This document shows, piece by piece, positions 25,945 to 35,674 of a stretch of DNA of 64,000 bases; the stretch's first letter is position 1; each line of letters starts with the position of its first letter. Source of the stretch: an uncultured bacterium (lineage in GTDB: Bacteria > Bacteroidota > Bacteroidia > Bacteroidales > Bacteroidaceae); contig CAJMMQ010000002.1 of NCBI GenBank assembly GCA_905214625.1, forward strand, positions 1-64,000. The letters are read 5' to 3'. Under the pieces are notes generated by a model. The model saw only the letters and a list, made by a program, of their open reading frames with translations. It was not told the origin of the DNA and made no database searches. The position numbers and the translations under genes were made by a program.

Positions 25945-28383
25945 ATGAAACACAAACTAATCACACTTTTGCTTGCAGGGACATGCACGGTCTCCGCACA
26001 GGCAGACGGACAGCCGATAACAAAAGTAACGTTTTATTCGCCTTCGGTGGTGAGAATAGTGAAATATCCGGCTGACATGAAAACACAACCCGAGAAACAT
26101 AGCTTCACCGTAATAATGAAGCCGGAGAAGGTGAACGTGAAGACAACCGACACGGGCAACGCCACTGAATATGCCACTGAATCGATGCGCGTTAAGGTGG
26201 ACAAGGCCACGGGCAACGTGCTCTTTATGACCATCAGCGGCGACACGCTGCTGCGTGAGGCCGCACAGCCTGTATTCACCATGCGAAGCGGAGATGCCGA
26301 CGCGGGCAAGTATGTGGTTGAGCAGTCGTGGATGCTCGACAAGGACGAAGCCATATTCGGACTCGGACAGCGCAAAGACCTCGACATGAACCTGCGCGGA
26401 AAGCAGATTACGCTGTGGAACGTGAACACATACACCACCATACCCGTGTTCACCAGCCAGAAGGGCTACGGCGTGTTCTGGGACAACATGAGCCGCTCGT
26501 TCTTCACCGACAACGACAAGGGCACCACGTTTAAGAGCGAGGTGGCCGAAATGGCCGACTATTATTTTGTCTACCGCGACGGCACCACCGACGGCGTTAT
26601 CGCCGGACTGCGTGCCCTTACAGGCCAAGCCACCATGTTTCCGCTCTGGGCCATGGGCCACTGGCAGTGCCGCGAACGCTACAAGACATCTGACGAGCTG
26701 GCCGGCGTGCTAGACAAATACCGCGAGCTTAACATTCCGCTCGACGGCATTGTGCAAGACTGGCAATACTGGGGCTGCGACTCTAACTGGAACGCCATGC
26801 GCTTTATGAATCCTTACTACATAAACAAGGTGGGCGACCCTGCCTATGAGCGATATCTGCCGGCCGACATGCGTGACATGAAGCAGAGCGAGCCGAGACT
26901 GAAGTCGCCCGAAGAAATGGTGAAATATGTGCACAGCCGCAACAGTCACCTCATGATTTCGGTATGGGCGAGCTTCGGGCCATGGACCCGGCCTTACGCC
27001 GAACTGAAGGAGATAGGCGCGCTGCTGCCCTTCGAGACATGGCCGCGCAAGAGCGGCACCCTGCCCTACGACCCCTTTAACCCAAAGGCGCGCGACATTT
27101 ACTGGAAATATCTGTCTAACCTCTACAAGATGGGCTTCGACGCATGGTGGACCGACTCGTCGGAACCTGACCACTTTGAGAAACCCGGCGACGACGACTA
27201 TATGACGGCAGCAGGCTCGTGGCGCAGCGTGAAAAACGCCTTCGCGCTGGTGCACAACCGAGGCATATACGAACATCAGCGCAAGATGAAGGGCAACAGC
27301 AAGCGCAGCGTGCAGATGACGCGCAGCGGACAGCTCGGCATACAGCACTACGGCACATTCTCGTGGAGCGGCGACATATCAAGTACATGGGACGTGATGA
27401 GAGAGCAGGTGCCCACAGGACTAAGCTACGTTATATGCGGCATACCGTTCTGGAACACCGACATAGGCGGATTCTTCAGCTGGTCGTACAACAACAACCC
27501 CAAAGACCCGGGCATGCAGGAGCTGCAGGTAAGATGGATGCAGTGGGGAGCCTTCATGCCGCTGATGCGCAACCACTGCTCGTCGCCTATGGTGAGCGAG
27601 ATTTACGAATACGGAAAACCGGGCGAATGGGCATACGACGTGCAGAAAGACTTTGTTAAACTGCGCTACCGCATGCTGCCATACATATACAGCACACAGG
27701 GCGACGTGGTGCTAAACGACGGCTCGATGATGCGGCCGCTCGTAATGGACTTTGCCAAGGACGGCAAGGCACTTGAACGCAACGACGAATATATGTTCGG
27801 ACGCTCAATGCTGGTCAAGCCCGTAACATCGCCGCTATACACATGGCAGGATACCGACAAGCGCGGACATCTTATATATCCCGACATACTGAAGGCCGCG
27901 GCAGCCGTAGACGTTTATCTGCCGGCCGGAACGGCATGGTACGACTTCTGGACCAACGAGCGCATTGAGGGCGGACGCGAGCTGATGCGCCCCTGCCCCA
28001 TAACAGAGATGCCTGTCTACGTGCGCGCCGGAAGCATTGTGCCGTGGGGACCTGAAGTGCAATATTCTGACGAGAAGCCGTGGGACAACCTTGAGATACG
28101 CATTTATCCCGGGGCCGACGGCACATTTACGCTATACGAAGACCGCGGCGACGGCTACGAATATGAGAAAGGAGAATACACGCTGACAGAATTTAAATGG
28201 GACGACAGCGCACGCACCCTTACCATAGGCGCACGCAAGGGCAAATATCCGTCAATGCTGCGCAACCGCAGATTCAACATAGTAATAGTAACCCCTGACT
28301 CTGGCCGAGGCGACGGCAACATGAAGGTTACTAAAACCGTTGAATACAACGGCAAGGAAATGGTTTTAACAATCGAGAATTGA
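25945..28383 (+). CDS. glycoside hydrolase family 31 (alpha-glucosidase/alpha-xylosidase type)
   Basis: An 812-residue exported retaining glycosidase (signal peptide ITLLLAGTCTVSAQA). The GH31 nucleophile lies in WWTDSSEPD (Asp404), and the acid/base is the Asp in WSGDISS (Asp477). The N-terminal beta-sandwich, the barrel and a C-terminal beta-rich domain (PAGTAWYDFWT, TLYEDRGDGYEYEKG) follow in the usual order. It removes alpha-linked glucose or xylose from the non-reducing end of oligosaccharides in the periplasm. Family membership does not separate alpha-glucosidase from alpha-xylosidase, but the RSGQLGIQHYGTFSWSGD segment is closer to the xylosidase-like branch as I remember it. It is convergent with the fructokinase operon and may not be part of that locus. 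Confidence 0.9.
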   Translation: MKHKLITLLLAGTCTVSAQADGQPITKVTFYSPSVVRIVKYPADMKTQPEKHSFTVIMKPEKVNVKTTDTGNATEYATESMRVKVDKATGNVLFMTISGDTLLREAAQPVFTMRSGDADAGKYVVEQSWMLDKDEAIFGLGQRKDLDMNLRGKQITLWNVNTYTTIPVFTSQKGYGVFWDNMSRSFFTDNDKGTTFKSEVAEMADYYFVYRDGTTDGVIAGLRALTGQATMFPLWAMGHWQCRERYKTSDELAGVLDKYRELNIPLDGIVQDWQYWGCDSNWNAMRFMNPYYINKVGDPAYERYLPADMRDMKQSEPRLKSPEEMVKYVHSRNSHLMISVWASFGPWTRPYAELKEIGALLPFETWPRKSGTLPYDPFNPKARDIYWKYLSNLYKMGFDAWWTDSSEPDHFEKPGDDDYMTAAGSWRSVKNAFALVHNRGIYEHQRKMKGNSKRSVQMTRSGQLGIQHYGTFSWSGDISSTWDVMREQVPTGLSYVICGIPFWNTDIGGFFSWSYNNNPKDPGMQELQVRWMQWGAFMPLMRNHCSSPMVSEIYEYGKPGEWAYDVQKDFVKLRYRMLPYIYSTQGDVVLNDGSMMRPLVMDFAKDGKALERNDEYMFGRSMLVKPVTSPLYTWQDTDKRGHLIYPDILKAAAAVDVYLPAGTAWYDFWTNERIEGGRELMRPCPITEMPVYVRAGSIVPWGPEVQYSDEKPWDNLEIRIYPGADGTFTLYEDRGDGYEYEKGEYTLTEFKWDDSARTLTIGARKGKYPSMLRNRRFNIVIVTPDSGRGDGNMKVTKTVEYNGKEMVLTIEN

Positions 28384-28434
28384 GAAAGGGAAACGGAGTT
28401 AGACAAAGTAAATTCTCAATCAGCATAGCATAAT

Positions 28435-28630
28435 CACGTACTTGACGTGAAAGTGCCAGAATATACGAAAAGCCGGGGCCTTGGATGCCCGAAGGACTTC
28501 ACTTCAGTAACCGCAGGTGGCACAGCCACGGACATATAAAAACAAGAAATCGCCCGAAGCGGTGATACTTTATTAACAAGACACGCTTATGTAACCGGCA
28601 CCCTCAGCGGTGCCGGTTACATTTTTTATT
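28435..28630 (+). ncRNA. possible structured RNA or structured 3' UTR
   Basis: Downstream of the GH31 gene there are about 195 GC-rich bases with several short hairpins: CACGT/ACGTG, GGGC/GCCC, GTGGC-ACA-GCCAC and ATCGCC/GGTGAT. A longer pairing of GAAAGTG with CACTTC encloses one of them. It ends in a strong terminator. The dense nesting suggests a folded RNA, but no known family is recognised. It could equally be the 3' untranslated region of the GH31 transcript. Weakest point: no convincing promoter in front. Confidence 0.35.
28591..28630 (+). terminator. strong rho-independent terminator
   Basis: Stem GTAACCGGCACC (28591-28602) with GGTGCCGGTTAC (28609-28620), loop CTCAGC, followed by ATTTTTTATT. 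It ends GH31 transcription or the possible RNA in front of it. Confidence 0.9.
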
Positions 28631-28654
28631 GGGGATTATCCTAAAAATCATTTT

Positions 28655-29010
28655 GACATGATAACCCTGCTGACGCTTACACATTGACTTTAGTTGACGC
28701 TCTCATACTGCGATATTTGAAAATTAAAATCATTCGGCCGAAAATATGGGCCGTTTTCGTGTGCAAACAGAAAAGTCTGGGCAGCAGCATGTTATGCAGG
28801 TTTAAGGCCGCATGTGCAATGTTTTTTGCCAGAAAAGTGACAAAAAAGGCATTGTTTCAACAAAAAAACGGGCTGTTTCCGGTGCAAAAGTGGGCCACTT
28901 TTGGGTGAAAAGTGGCCGGGTAATTTTTCAAAAGCATACCTTTTGCACTATAATGTAAATATTGTTTACCGGCGCAGCGCCTGCCGTGCCTCATAAAATT
29001 CTATTTCGCC
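28655..29010. repeat. degenerate dispersed intergenic element, copy A
   Basis: This non-coding segment is recognisably the same as 58585-58915. Shared parts include CTCATACTGCGATATTTGAA (with CTTTCATACTGCAATATTTA there), GTTTTCGTGTGCAAAC, AAAAGTGGCCG and the exact 19-mer ATAATGTAAATATTGTTTA at 28950-28968. The palindrome AAAAGTGGGCCACTTTT at 28886-28902 also occurs exactly at 38384-38400. A short + strand frame at 28684-28908 lies wholly inside the repeat and is not considered a gene. Confidence 0.7.
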
Positions 29011-29079
29011 TTAAAATCCTGACAAAACTATGATGACACATTGGCATGCTTGTCGCTGCTCAACACTACAAAAAGAAAA

Positions 29080-29127
29080 GTCTGCGCAACACTTGCACAT
29101 CATATCTTTGTGCTGTGTTGCGCAGAC
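29080..29127 (-). terminator. terminator of the sucrose/raffinose operon
   Basis: Perfect 13-base arms (29080-29092 and 29115-29127). On the minus strand the hairpin is followed by TTTTCTTTTTG. It lies 123 bases beyond the fructokinase stop. Confidence 0.75.
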
Positions 29128-29249
29128 CGCATTACCCGATGAAAACAATCTAAAAAAACTAAACCGTATATAAAAATATAAAGCTGATGTTGTATTATCC
29201 CAAATCAGCAGGATTCGGGATAATAATCCTGACACGACGGCGGCCTGTA

Positions 29250-30140
29250 TCAGCGACTGATACAACTCTTTATGTCGTCAGGGATGACGGGCATGGCACC
29301 GCTCTGGGTGCATACATAGGCCGACACCCTTACTGCCAGGGCATGGGCATCCTTTACAGACATGCCGCTAAGTATGGCGGCACAGAACGTACCCGTGAAC
29401 GAGTCGCCGGCACCCACAGTGTCAACCACGTCTACGACAGGTGTCTCCTGGAACGACACAGAGCCGGGAGTGAACACGTAGCTGCCGTTGACACCACACG
29501 TAAGCACAAGCATGTCGAGGTTATACTTGCCCAGTATCAGCCAGCACTTGTTGCTCATGTCGAGGCCGGGATAGCCGAACAGGCGGCCTATCACCACAAG
29601 CTCCTCGTCGTTAATCTTCAGCACGTTGCAGCGCCTTACCGACTCGCTTATCACTTCCTTTGTATAGAAGTTCTGGCGCAGGTTGATGTCGAATATCTTC
29701 AGCACGCCCTTGTCTGAAGGCATGGCATCGAGAAACTTGCCGATTGTCTCGCGCGACACCACGTTGCGCTGGGCCAGCGAGCCCCAGCACACGGCACGGC
29801 AGTTGCGCGCAAGGCTCTCAAGCTCGGGCGTAAAGGGAATGTTGTCCCACGCAACGTTCTCGCGTATGTCGTATGTAGGTATGCCATCTTCGTCGAGCGT
29901 AACCTGCACCGTGCCTGTTGGATAAGGCACGCGCGGCATCACGTAGTTAAGATGCTTGTCGTCGAGGGCGGCTATGGTTTCGTCGCCGAGGCGGTCGTCG
30001 CCCAACGCGCTCACGGCAACCGAATCGAAGCCGAACTGGCCGGCATGGTAGGCAAAGTTTGCGGGAGCGCCGCCTAATTTCTTTCCGTCGGGAAGCACGT
30101 CCCAAAGTGCCTCGCCGAGTCCAACTATTATGTCTTTCAT
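29250..30140 (-). CDS. scrK: fructokinase (PfkB family)
   Basis: A 296-residue cytoplasmic sugar kinase of the ribokinase/PfkB family. The N-terminal GLGEALWDVLPDGKKLGGAPANF is the family's substrate-binding start, with the GG motif characteristic of fructokinases. The C-terminal signature DTVGAGDSFTGTF contains the catalytic base Asp. It converts fructose to fructose-6-phosphate and so completes the pathway encoded upstream. The open frame can be extended to a TTG at 30170 that overlaps the stop of the permease gene. The ATG at 30140 gives the normal family length and start motif. It is the last gene of the operon and has a terminator 123 bases downstream. Allocation to fructose relies on the neighbours and on the sequence type. 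Confidence 0.9.
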   Translation of the reverse strand: MKDIIVGLGEALWDVLPDGKKLGGAPANFAYHAGQFGFDSVAVSALGDDRLGDETIAALDDKHLNYVMPRVPYPTGTVQVTLDEDGIPTYDIRENVAWDNIPFTPELESLARNCRAVCWGSLAQRNVVSRETIGKFLDAMPSDKGVLKIFDINLRQNFYTKEVISESVRRCNVLKINDEELVVIGRLFGYPGLDMSNKCWLILGKYNLDMLVLTCGVNGSYVFTPGSVSFQETPVVDVVDTVGAGDSFTGTFCAAILSGMSVKDAHALAVRVSAYVCTQSGAMPVIPDDIKSCISR

Positions 30141-30166
30141 GTCGCTATGCTTGTTTATGTTGTTTG

Positions 30167-31324
30167 TCAATGTTTCACTTTGTTAATATAATAAAGAAGA
30201 TACACCACGCCTACGGCCATGATGCCTACCGCCCCGGCCTGACCGGCAGCGTCTGACGCAAAGCCCATGAGCAGGGGGAACACCGTTCCGCCGAACAGGC
30301 CCATAATCATAAGGCCCGAAACCTCGTTCTGGCGTTCGGGCACCGACAGCAGCGCCTGAGAGAACACCACGGAGAATATGTTTGAGTTGCCGTAGCCTAC
30401 AAGGGCTATGGCTGCATAGAGCACGGCCTTCGACGTGCCGAAGAACATGCCGCACATGCTAAGCGCCATCATCACTACGCTTATGGCGAAGAAAACACGG
30501 TTGTTCATCACGCGCAGGAAGAACGAGCCTGTAAGGCAGCCCGCAGTGCGGAAGATGAAATAGAGGCTCGTGGCAAAGGCGGCGTCGTTAAGGCTCATGC
30601 CCAGGCGCTCTATAAGGAGCTTGGGGGCTGTGGTGTTGGTGCCCACGTCGATGCCCACATGGCACATAATGCCGAGGAACGACAGCAGCACTATGGGCTT
30701 GCCCAGAAGCTTGAGGCAGTCGGCAAAGCCGGAAACCTTGCCCGCCGGGGCGTCTTCCTTAATAGGAGTAACCAGCAGAAGGAGCGTGGCAAGCACGCCT
30801 ACAACGAAGTAGATAACAAACAGCACGCGCCAGCCCATGCCAAGCGAAGGCAGCACGCCCGTGGCGCCCCACATGGCTATGTAGGGGGCAAGGAACGAGG
30901 CTATGGCCTTGATGAACTGCCCGAAGGTAAGAGTGCTGGCAAGGTTGTCGCCGCGTATCACGGTCGATATAAGCGGATTGAGCGACGTCTGCATCAGCGT
31001 GTTGCCTATGCCGAGCAGCGAGAACGATATGAGCATTATGGCGAAGCTCTCGCCGAACAGGGGCATGACAAGCGATACCGCGGTGACGGCAAGCGACAGG
31101 AGCACCGTGTTCTTGCGCCCTATGCGGTTCATCAGCATGCCCGTAGGCACCGAGAATATGAGGAACCAGAAGAACACCAGCGACGGGAACACGTTGGCAA
31201 CGGAGTCGCTCAGGCCCAGGTCGGCCTTAACATAGTTTGAGGCTATGCCGACAAGGTCGACAAATCCCATGGCGAAGAAACAGAACATCACCGGGATGAG
31301 ATATATGGTCTTTGTTGATTTCAT
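30167..31324 (-). CDS. MFS sugar permease (FHS-like)
   Basis: A 385-residue inner-membrane transporter with about 12 hydrophobic helices. The MFS motif A region is GMLMNRIGRKNTVLLS, between helices 2 and 3. The overall style is that of the fucose/glucose-galactose symporter group found in Bacteroidales glycan loci. It would import the sugars released in the periplasm by the GH36 and GH32 enzymes, probably fructose or glucose, with protons or sodium. The stop is 26 bases from the kinase start, and the upstream GH36 gene ends 118 bases away, so it belongs to the same transcription unit. Substrate is inferred from context only. Confidence 0.85.
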   Translation of the reverse strand: MKSTKTIYLIPVMFCFFAMGFVDLVGIASNYVKADLGLSDSVANVFPSLVFFWFLIFSVPTGMLMNRIGRKNTVLLSLAVTAVSLVMPLFGESFAIMLISFSLLGIGNTLMQTSLNPLISTVIRGDNLASTLTFGQFIKAIASFLAPYIAMWGATGVLPSLGMGWRVLFVIYFVVGVLATLLLLVTPIKEDAPAGKVSGFADCLKLLGKPIVLLSFLGIMCHVGIDVGTNTTAPKLLIERLGMSLNDAAFATSLYFIFRTAGCLTGSFFLRVMNNRVFFAISVVMMALSMCGMFFGTSKAVLYAAIALVGYGNSNIFSVVFSQALLSVPERQNEVSGLMIMGLFGGTVFPLLMGFASDAAGQAGAVGIMAVGVVYLLYYINKVKH

Positions 31325-31442
31325 AAGCTATTCGATTTTATTTCGGTCAGCAATGAGGCAGGTAGATAGACACACAACCTGCCCATTGCTCCGAAAAATT
31401 CAGGTTAAATTACTATTTATAATAAATAAGGATACCCGGAAT

Positions 31443-33617
31443 CTACATTGCCTTAAGCTCAAGCACGCGGCTTGAGCCGTCGACGGCAGAGAAAAGCGGC
31501 AGTCCTATCTTCATGAGATAATCGCCCGTAAACGAACCGGAAAGGCCCTTCTGACCGTCGGCGAGGTTAATCTCATTGACGTTGTAGGTAAGTGTCGGGT
31601 CGAGGCCCTGCAGCTTCAGGTTGAGCACAGGCTCCTTGTAGCGCGGATGCAGGTCGTAGGCAAACACCACGGCGCTCTTCTTGTCCTTTGTAACATAGTT
31701 CACGGCAGCATGGTTGCCCTCGTAAGGCGAAACCAGCTTGAACATGTCGCCGTCAAGGATTACGGGCTTCAGCCTGTCATAGTTGGCAACGGCCTCACGG
31801 CACAGCTTGCGGTCGGCCTCAGTCAGCGCTGCCACGTCGATGTCGAATCCCAGCTTGCACATGCTGGCAACATCGAGGCGGAACTTCATGCTTGTGTTCT
31901 TGTTCCATTCGGTCACATGAGATGCCATGGCCTTAACCGGGAAGAACTTCGACATGCTCCACTGTATGTAGATGCGCTCAAACGGGTCGGTGTTGTCAGA
32001 GCACCAGAACTCAGTAAAGTATTTGAGGGCCTCATAGTCGCAGCGTGCGCCGCCGCCCGAGCACAGCATCATGGGCACATGAGGATACTTGGCGGCTATG
32101 CGATTAAGCACGTTGTAAAGTCCCCTTACATAATCTATATAAAGCTTGTCCTGATTCTGGCGCAGATAAGGCGAATGGATGTTGGTTATAGGGCTGTTGC
32201 AGTCCCACTTGAAGTATGCCACACCGGGATTCTCCTTCAGTATGTTGTCAACCACGTCATACACATAGTCCTGCACCTCGGGGTTTGAAAGGTCGAGCAC
32301 AAGCTGGTTGCGATAATAATATGTGTCGCGTTCAGGCTGCATGATAACCCAGTCGGGATGCTTCTCAAAGAGCTCGCTCTTAGGATTAACCATTTCAGGC
32401 TCTATCCATATACCGAACTTAACGCCGGCCTCGTCAGCGGCCTCGGTAAGAGCCTTTACTCCGCCGGGCAGCTTTGCATGGTTAGGTTCCCAGTCGCCCA
32501 GTCCGGCCTTGTCGTCGTTTCTCGGATATTTGTTTGCAAACCATCCGTCGTCGAGCAGAAACATGTCGACACCGAGGTTCTTGGCCTCTTTCATCAGCGC
32601 AGCCAGACTCTCCTGATTGAAGTCGAACGCCGTACTCTCCCAGTTGTTGAGCAGCGTCATGCGGTCGCCCGTTCCGTCTTTAAGCTGATAAAGGCGTGCC
32701 CAGTCGTGCAGATTGCGGCTTGCCAGTCCGGTGCCCTGGTTGCTGAGCGTGAAGATGAATTCGGGAGTTACGAATGTCTTGCCCGATTTCAGCTTATAAT
32801 CGGAGGCATAAGGATTTATGCCCGGAATAACTCTCAGTCCGCCAACGTTGTCTACCTCGAAAGTGCAGCTGAAGTTGCCCGTCCATGCTATTGTTCCCAG
32901 CATCACACGGCCAGTGTTCTCTGCAGCCGGTGCGTCAAGGCCCAGTTCAAAGAAGGGCTGGGTGTGCATGGCAGCTCTTGTGCCGAGCTTTGTGTCGATA
33001 ACCTTCTTGCCGTATGTAAGCTCCTGCACGGCAGGCTGAGCCTCGCGTGCCCAGTCGCCATGATAGTTTGTAAGATAGTATTTCTGCGAACCGAAGTAGA
33101 GCATTGTGCTGGCATACTTCCACAGCGAGATGTCGCCTTTCTCCTTGTTTGTAATCTCGCTCCAGGCCTTAATGACATTCTGTTTCGGGTAAGCAACATA
33201 GTGAAGGCGCACTTCGACAGAATATTTATTGTCGGCAAGGGTTATCACGGTTTCTTCTCCGCCGTCAACAGCCTTTGTCTGCGAGTCTTTATAATAGAGA
33301 TACGTTGTCTTGTTGCCGTCGGCATGTGTCAGTCCGAGTGCCGGCTCAAAGAAGTCTTCGCCTCCTGAACACATATAAGCCTCGTGGCCTCGCTTGCTCA
33401 CACTCGCATCAGAACCCGTGTCCATGGTCCAATCGAACCTGTCGGCATCAGAGGCATTGAGCAGTTTGTCGCCCAGATAGACCATATACAGGCGTCCGTT
33501 GTTGTTTACCTGCAGAATAAGGTCGGTGTTGTCTGTGCTTACGCGTATAGTCTTTTGCGCTACGGCAGCCGTCGCCGCAATAAGCAGAGTTGTCATGATA
33601 AAACAAAATTTCTTCAT
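31443..33617 (-). CDS. alpha-galactosidase, glycoside hydrolase family 36
   Basis: A 724-residue exported enzyme (signal peptide FIMTTLLIAATAAVAQ) that releases alpha-1,6-linked galactose, as in raffinose, stachyose and melibiose. The N-terminal half is beta-sandwich. The barrel follows with LLDDGWFA, then the nucleophile in YFKWDCN (Asp472), and the acid/base region CSDNTDPFER (Asp541/Asp544). The EPEMVNPKSEL segment is also typical of GH36. It lies 13 bases after the GH32 gene, so the two hydrolases are translated from one message. Together they would take raffinose apart into galactose, glucose and fructose in the periplasm. Length is normal for the bacterial GH36 group. Confidence 0.93.
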   Translation of the reverse strand: MKKFCFIMTTLLIAATAAVAQKTIRVSTDNTDLILQVNNNGRLYMVYLGDKLLNASDADRFDWTMDTGSDASVSKRGHEAYMCSGGEDFFEPALGLTHADGNKTTYLYYKDSQTKAVDGGEETVITLADNKYSVEVRLHYVAYPKQNVIKAWSEITNKEKGDISLWKYASTMLYFGSQKYYLTNYHGDWAREAQPAVQELTYGKKVIDTKLGTRAAMHTQPFFELGLDAPAAENTGRVMLGTIAWTGNFSCTFEVDNVGGLRVIPGINPYASDYKLKSGKTFVTPEFIFTLSNQGTGLASRNLHDWARLYQLKDGTGDRMTLLNNWESTAFDFNQESLAALMKEAKNLGVDMFLLDDGWFANKYPRNDDKAGLGDWEPNHAKLPGGVKALTEAADEAGVKFGIWIEPEMVNPKSELFEKHPDWVIMQPERDTYYYRNQLVLDLSNPEVQDYVYDVVDNILKENPGVAYFKWDCNSPITNIHSPYLRQNQDKLYIDYVRGLYNVLNRIAAKYPHVPMMLCSGGGARCDYEALKYFTEFWCSDNTDPFERIYIQWSMSKFFPVKAMASHVTEWNKNTSMKFRLDVASMCKLGFDIDVAALTEADRKLCREAVANYDRLKPVILDGDMFKLVSPYEGNHAAVNYVTKDKKSAVVFAYDLHPRYKEPVLNLKLQGLDPTLTYNVNEINLADGQKGLSGSFTGDYLMKIGLPLFSAVDGSSRVLELKAM

Positions 33618-33629
33618 AACGCGTCTGAA

Positions 33630-35522
33630 TTACATGCCAAGTTTATAAACCTTTATCTGTGAGAAAGCTGATTTGCCGCCTTCTGAATAGAACTTAACAG
33701 AATCGTACGGCTTTGTGGGGAACACGAGGTTGGTCATGGCGATGCGTCCGCCGTCAACGAAGAGCTCTACAGAGCATTTGTCAACGAACACGTCTACATG
33801 ATATGTCTTGTCCTCGCAGAGATTTAGCGGAGCCCATGTTCCGAGGGCAAAGTCGTTCTTATAGTTTACTGAGTTTTCTATGCGCATTGGCTTCTGTCCC
33901 TTACTCAGGCGTGCGGCGTCGGCCTTCTTCTCTATGTCGTGAGGCTCTGCCAGCTTGCCGAAGTCGGTCAGTCCGCTCTCGGTGCGGTCCATAACGGCGC
34001 GCATCTGTTTCAGGTCGAAATATATCATGGTCTTCTCACCCTTGTCGTTGTACACCTCTATTCCGGCTGTTCCGTCGGCTGCCGGCGTTACGTCGAGCTC
34101 TATCTCGAAGGCTCCGTCGTATCCGGCTGCCACACCCTTCTTGTCAACGCTTGCATTGGTCTTGATGTCTTCAACTGTCTTAGTTTCCTTTCTGATGGCC
34201 TTAACCTCGGGAGCAATGTTGGCTGCAACATAATAGCGGCCGTCTTTTGTATAGAGCGAAAGCTCGCGCGGCAGACCGTTGGCACCTCTGTACTGCTTGA
34301 TAGGCGTAACGTTGGCATACTGCCAGTTGCTCATCCAGGGCAGAGCTATAACGCGGTCGCCCGTGTTAGAGAAGCACACTGTTGCATAGTGGTCCTTGCC
34401 ATAGTCGAGCCATTTGGGCACGTGCGGGTCGTCCACGCATATGAAGTTCTTGCCGTCGAAGTCGCCTACGAAATATTCTGTTGCGCTGCCGCCGAAGAGG
34501 CATCCGGGATTTACGTTCATCAGCATAACATACTTCATATTGTTCTTGTCGCCGTTTACGGGCAGCTGAACAAAGTCAGGGCACTCATACTGGCAAGGCT
34601 GCATGCCGTAGCCGCGACCGAAGCCGCTGATGTAGGTCCACTTCTTGAGGTCGTCAGACTTGTAGAAGCGCATCTCCTTGTCGGCAGAAACAATCATATA
34701 CCATGCCTTTGCCGGCTCATACCAGAACACTTTGGGGTCGCGGAAGTCCTTCAGGCCGTCGAATGGTCTGAGCACAGGGTTGCCCTCATATTTTGTGAAG
34801 GTGCGTCCGTTGTCGGTGCTGTATGCCATACACTGTATCTGGCCGTTCTTGTCGCTTGCCGATGTATACAGGGCTATTATAGCTCCGTTGCCGTATCCGG
34901 CCGTGTTGTTCTTGTCAACTACAGAGCTTCCGGAGAATATGTGTCCCATTGTGTCGCGCGCAATTGCGGGCTGAAGCTCCTTCCAGTGCATAAGGTCGGT
35001 GCTCACGGCATGTCCCCAGTGCATGTTGCCCCATTTTGATCCGTAGGGGTTATACTGGAAGTAGAGGTGATACTCGCCGTCTTTATACACCATTCCGTTG
35101 GCATCGTTCATCCATCCGTATGACGGGGTGTGGTGATACAGCGGACGGTAATAGTCGGTGTTCTCAACGCTCCATGTGTCAGACATTGTAAGATTCTTCA
35201 GTGCCAGGGCGTCGGGGCTTATGTTGAGTATCTTGACGGTGGCCGTCTTGCCGTTGCCTAAAGCGAAGGGCACGCAGTAGTCGGTCTTCTGGCGGGCCAG
35301 CCTTACGTCCATCCATGCGTCGGCAGGCGAACCTGTTGAGAGCAGCACATGCGACTCGTCCTTTGTTTCCTCAACGGGCAGAATAAGATATTTCTTGGGA
35401 TTGGTTATCTTTACTATTGTGGTGTCACCGCTGCGGGTAACTTTTATATCTTGTGCAGATGCCGATAAAGGGAGGAGGCATGCTGCGGCAAACATGGCTG
35501 TAAGCTTATTAATATTGTTCAT
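33630..35522 (-). CDS. glycoside hydrolase family 32 (invertase/fructanase)
   Basis: A 630-residue exported beta-fructosidase (signal peptide MFAAACLLPLSASAQ). The five-bladed propeller motifs are present: WMNDANG with the nucleophile Asp140, RDPKVFW, and YECPDF with the acid/base Glu313. A C-terminal beta-sandwich ends in DKCSVELFVDGG, typical of GH32. Before the catalytic domain there is an extra N-terminal stretch of about 120 residues (TRSGDTTIVKITNPKKYLIL), which resembles the small domain found in Bacteroides levanase-type enzymes. It hydrolyses terminal fructose from sucrose, raffinose or fructan. Which it prefers cannot be read from sequence. It sits between the TonB-dependent receptor and GH36 genes. 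Confidence 0.93.
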   Translation of the reverse strand: MNNINKLTAMFAAACLLPLSASAQDIKVTRSGDTTIVKITNPKKYLILPVEETKDESHVLLSTGSPADAWMDVRLARQKTDYCVPFALGNGKTATVKILNISPDALALKNLTMSDTWSVENTDYYRPLYHHTPSYGWMNDANGMVYKDGEYHLYFQYNPYGSKWGNMHWGHAVSTDLMHWKELQPAIARDTMGHIFSGSSVVDKNNTAGYGNGAIIALYTSASDKNGQIQCMAYSTDNGRTFTKYEGNPVLRPFDGLKDFRDPKVFWYEPAKAWYMIVSADKEMRFYKSDDLKKWTYISGFGRGYGMQPCQYECPDFVQLPVNGDKNNMKYVMLMNVNPGCLFGGSATEYFVGDFDGKNFICVDDPHVPKWLDYGKDHYATVCFSNTGDRVIALPWMSNWQYANVTPIKQYRGANGLPRELSLYTKDGRYYVAANIAPEVKAIRKETKTVEDIKTNASVDKKGVAAGYDGAFEIELDVTPAADGTAGIEVYNDKGEKTMIYFDLKQMRAVMDRTESGLTDFGKLAEPHDIEKKADAARLSKGQKPMRIENSVNYKNDFALGTWAPLNLCEDKTYHVDVFVDKCSVELFVDGGRIAMTNLVFPTKPYDSVKFYSEGGKSAFSQIKVYKLGM

Positions 35523-35674
35523 AGGTAATTTTCTGTATTAATTGGATGTTTTAGCATGCAGGCAGACACGTAGTGCGGGCTGTCTGCTTATCGTTTTTCG
35601 TATCATGTTCCGATGCCCGATGCAAGCGCCGCGGGCGCCGGAACATGAGTATAGGATTGTTGTGTCTTTATTTA

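Noticed and set aside
28684-28908. 74-codon frame in the intergenic region after GH31
   Set aside because: It lies inside the dispersed element, and the other copies of the element do not keep the frame.
30141-30170. TTG start for the fructokinase overlapping the permease stop
   Set aside because: The ATG at 30140 gives the family-typical length and start motif. The extra ten codons carry no family feature.
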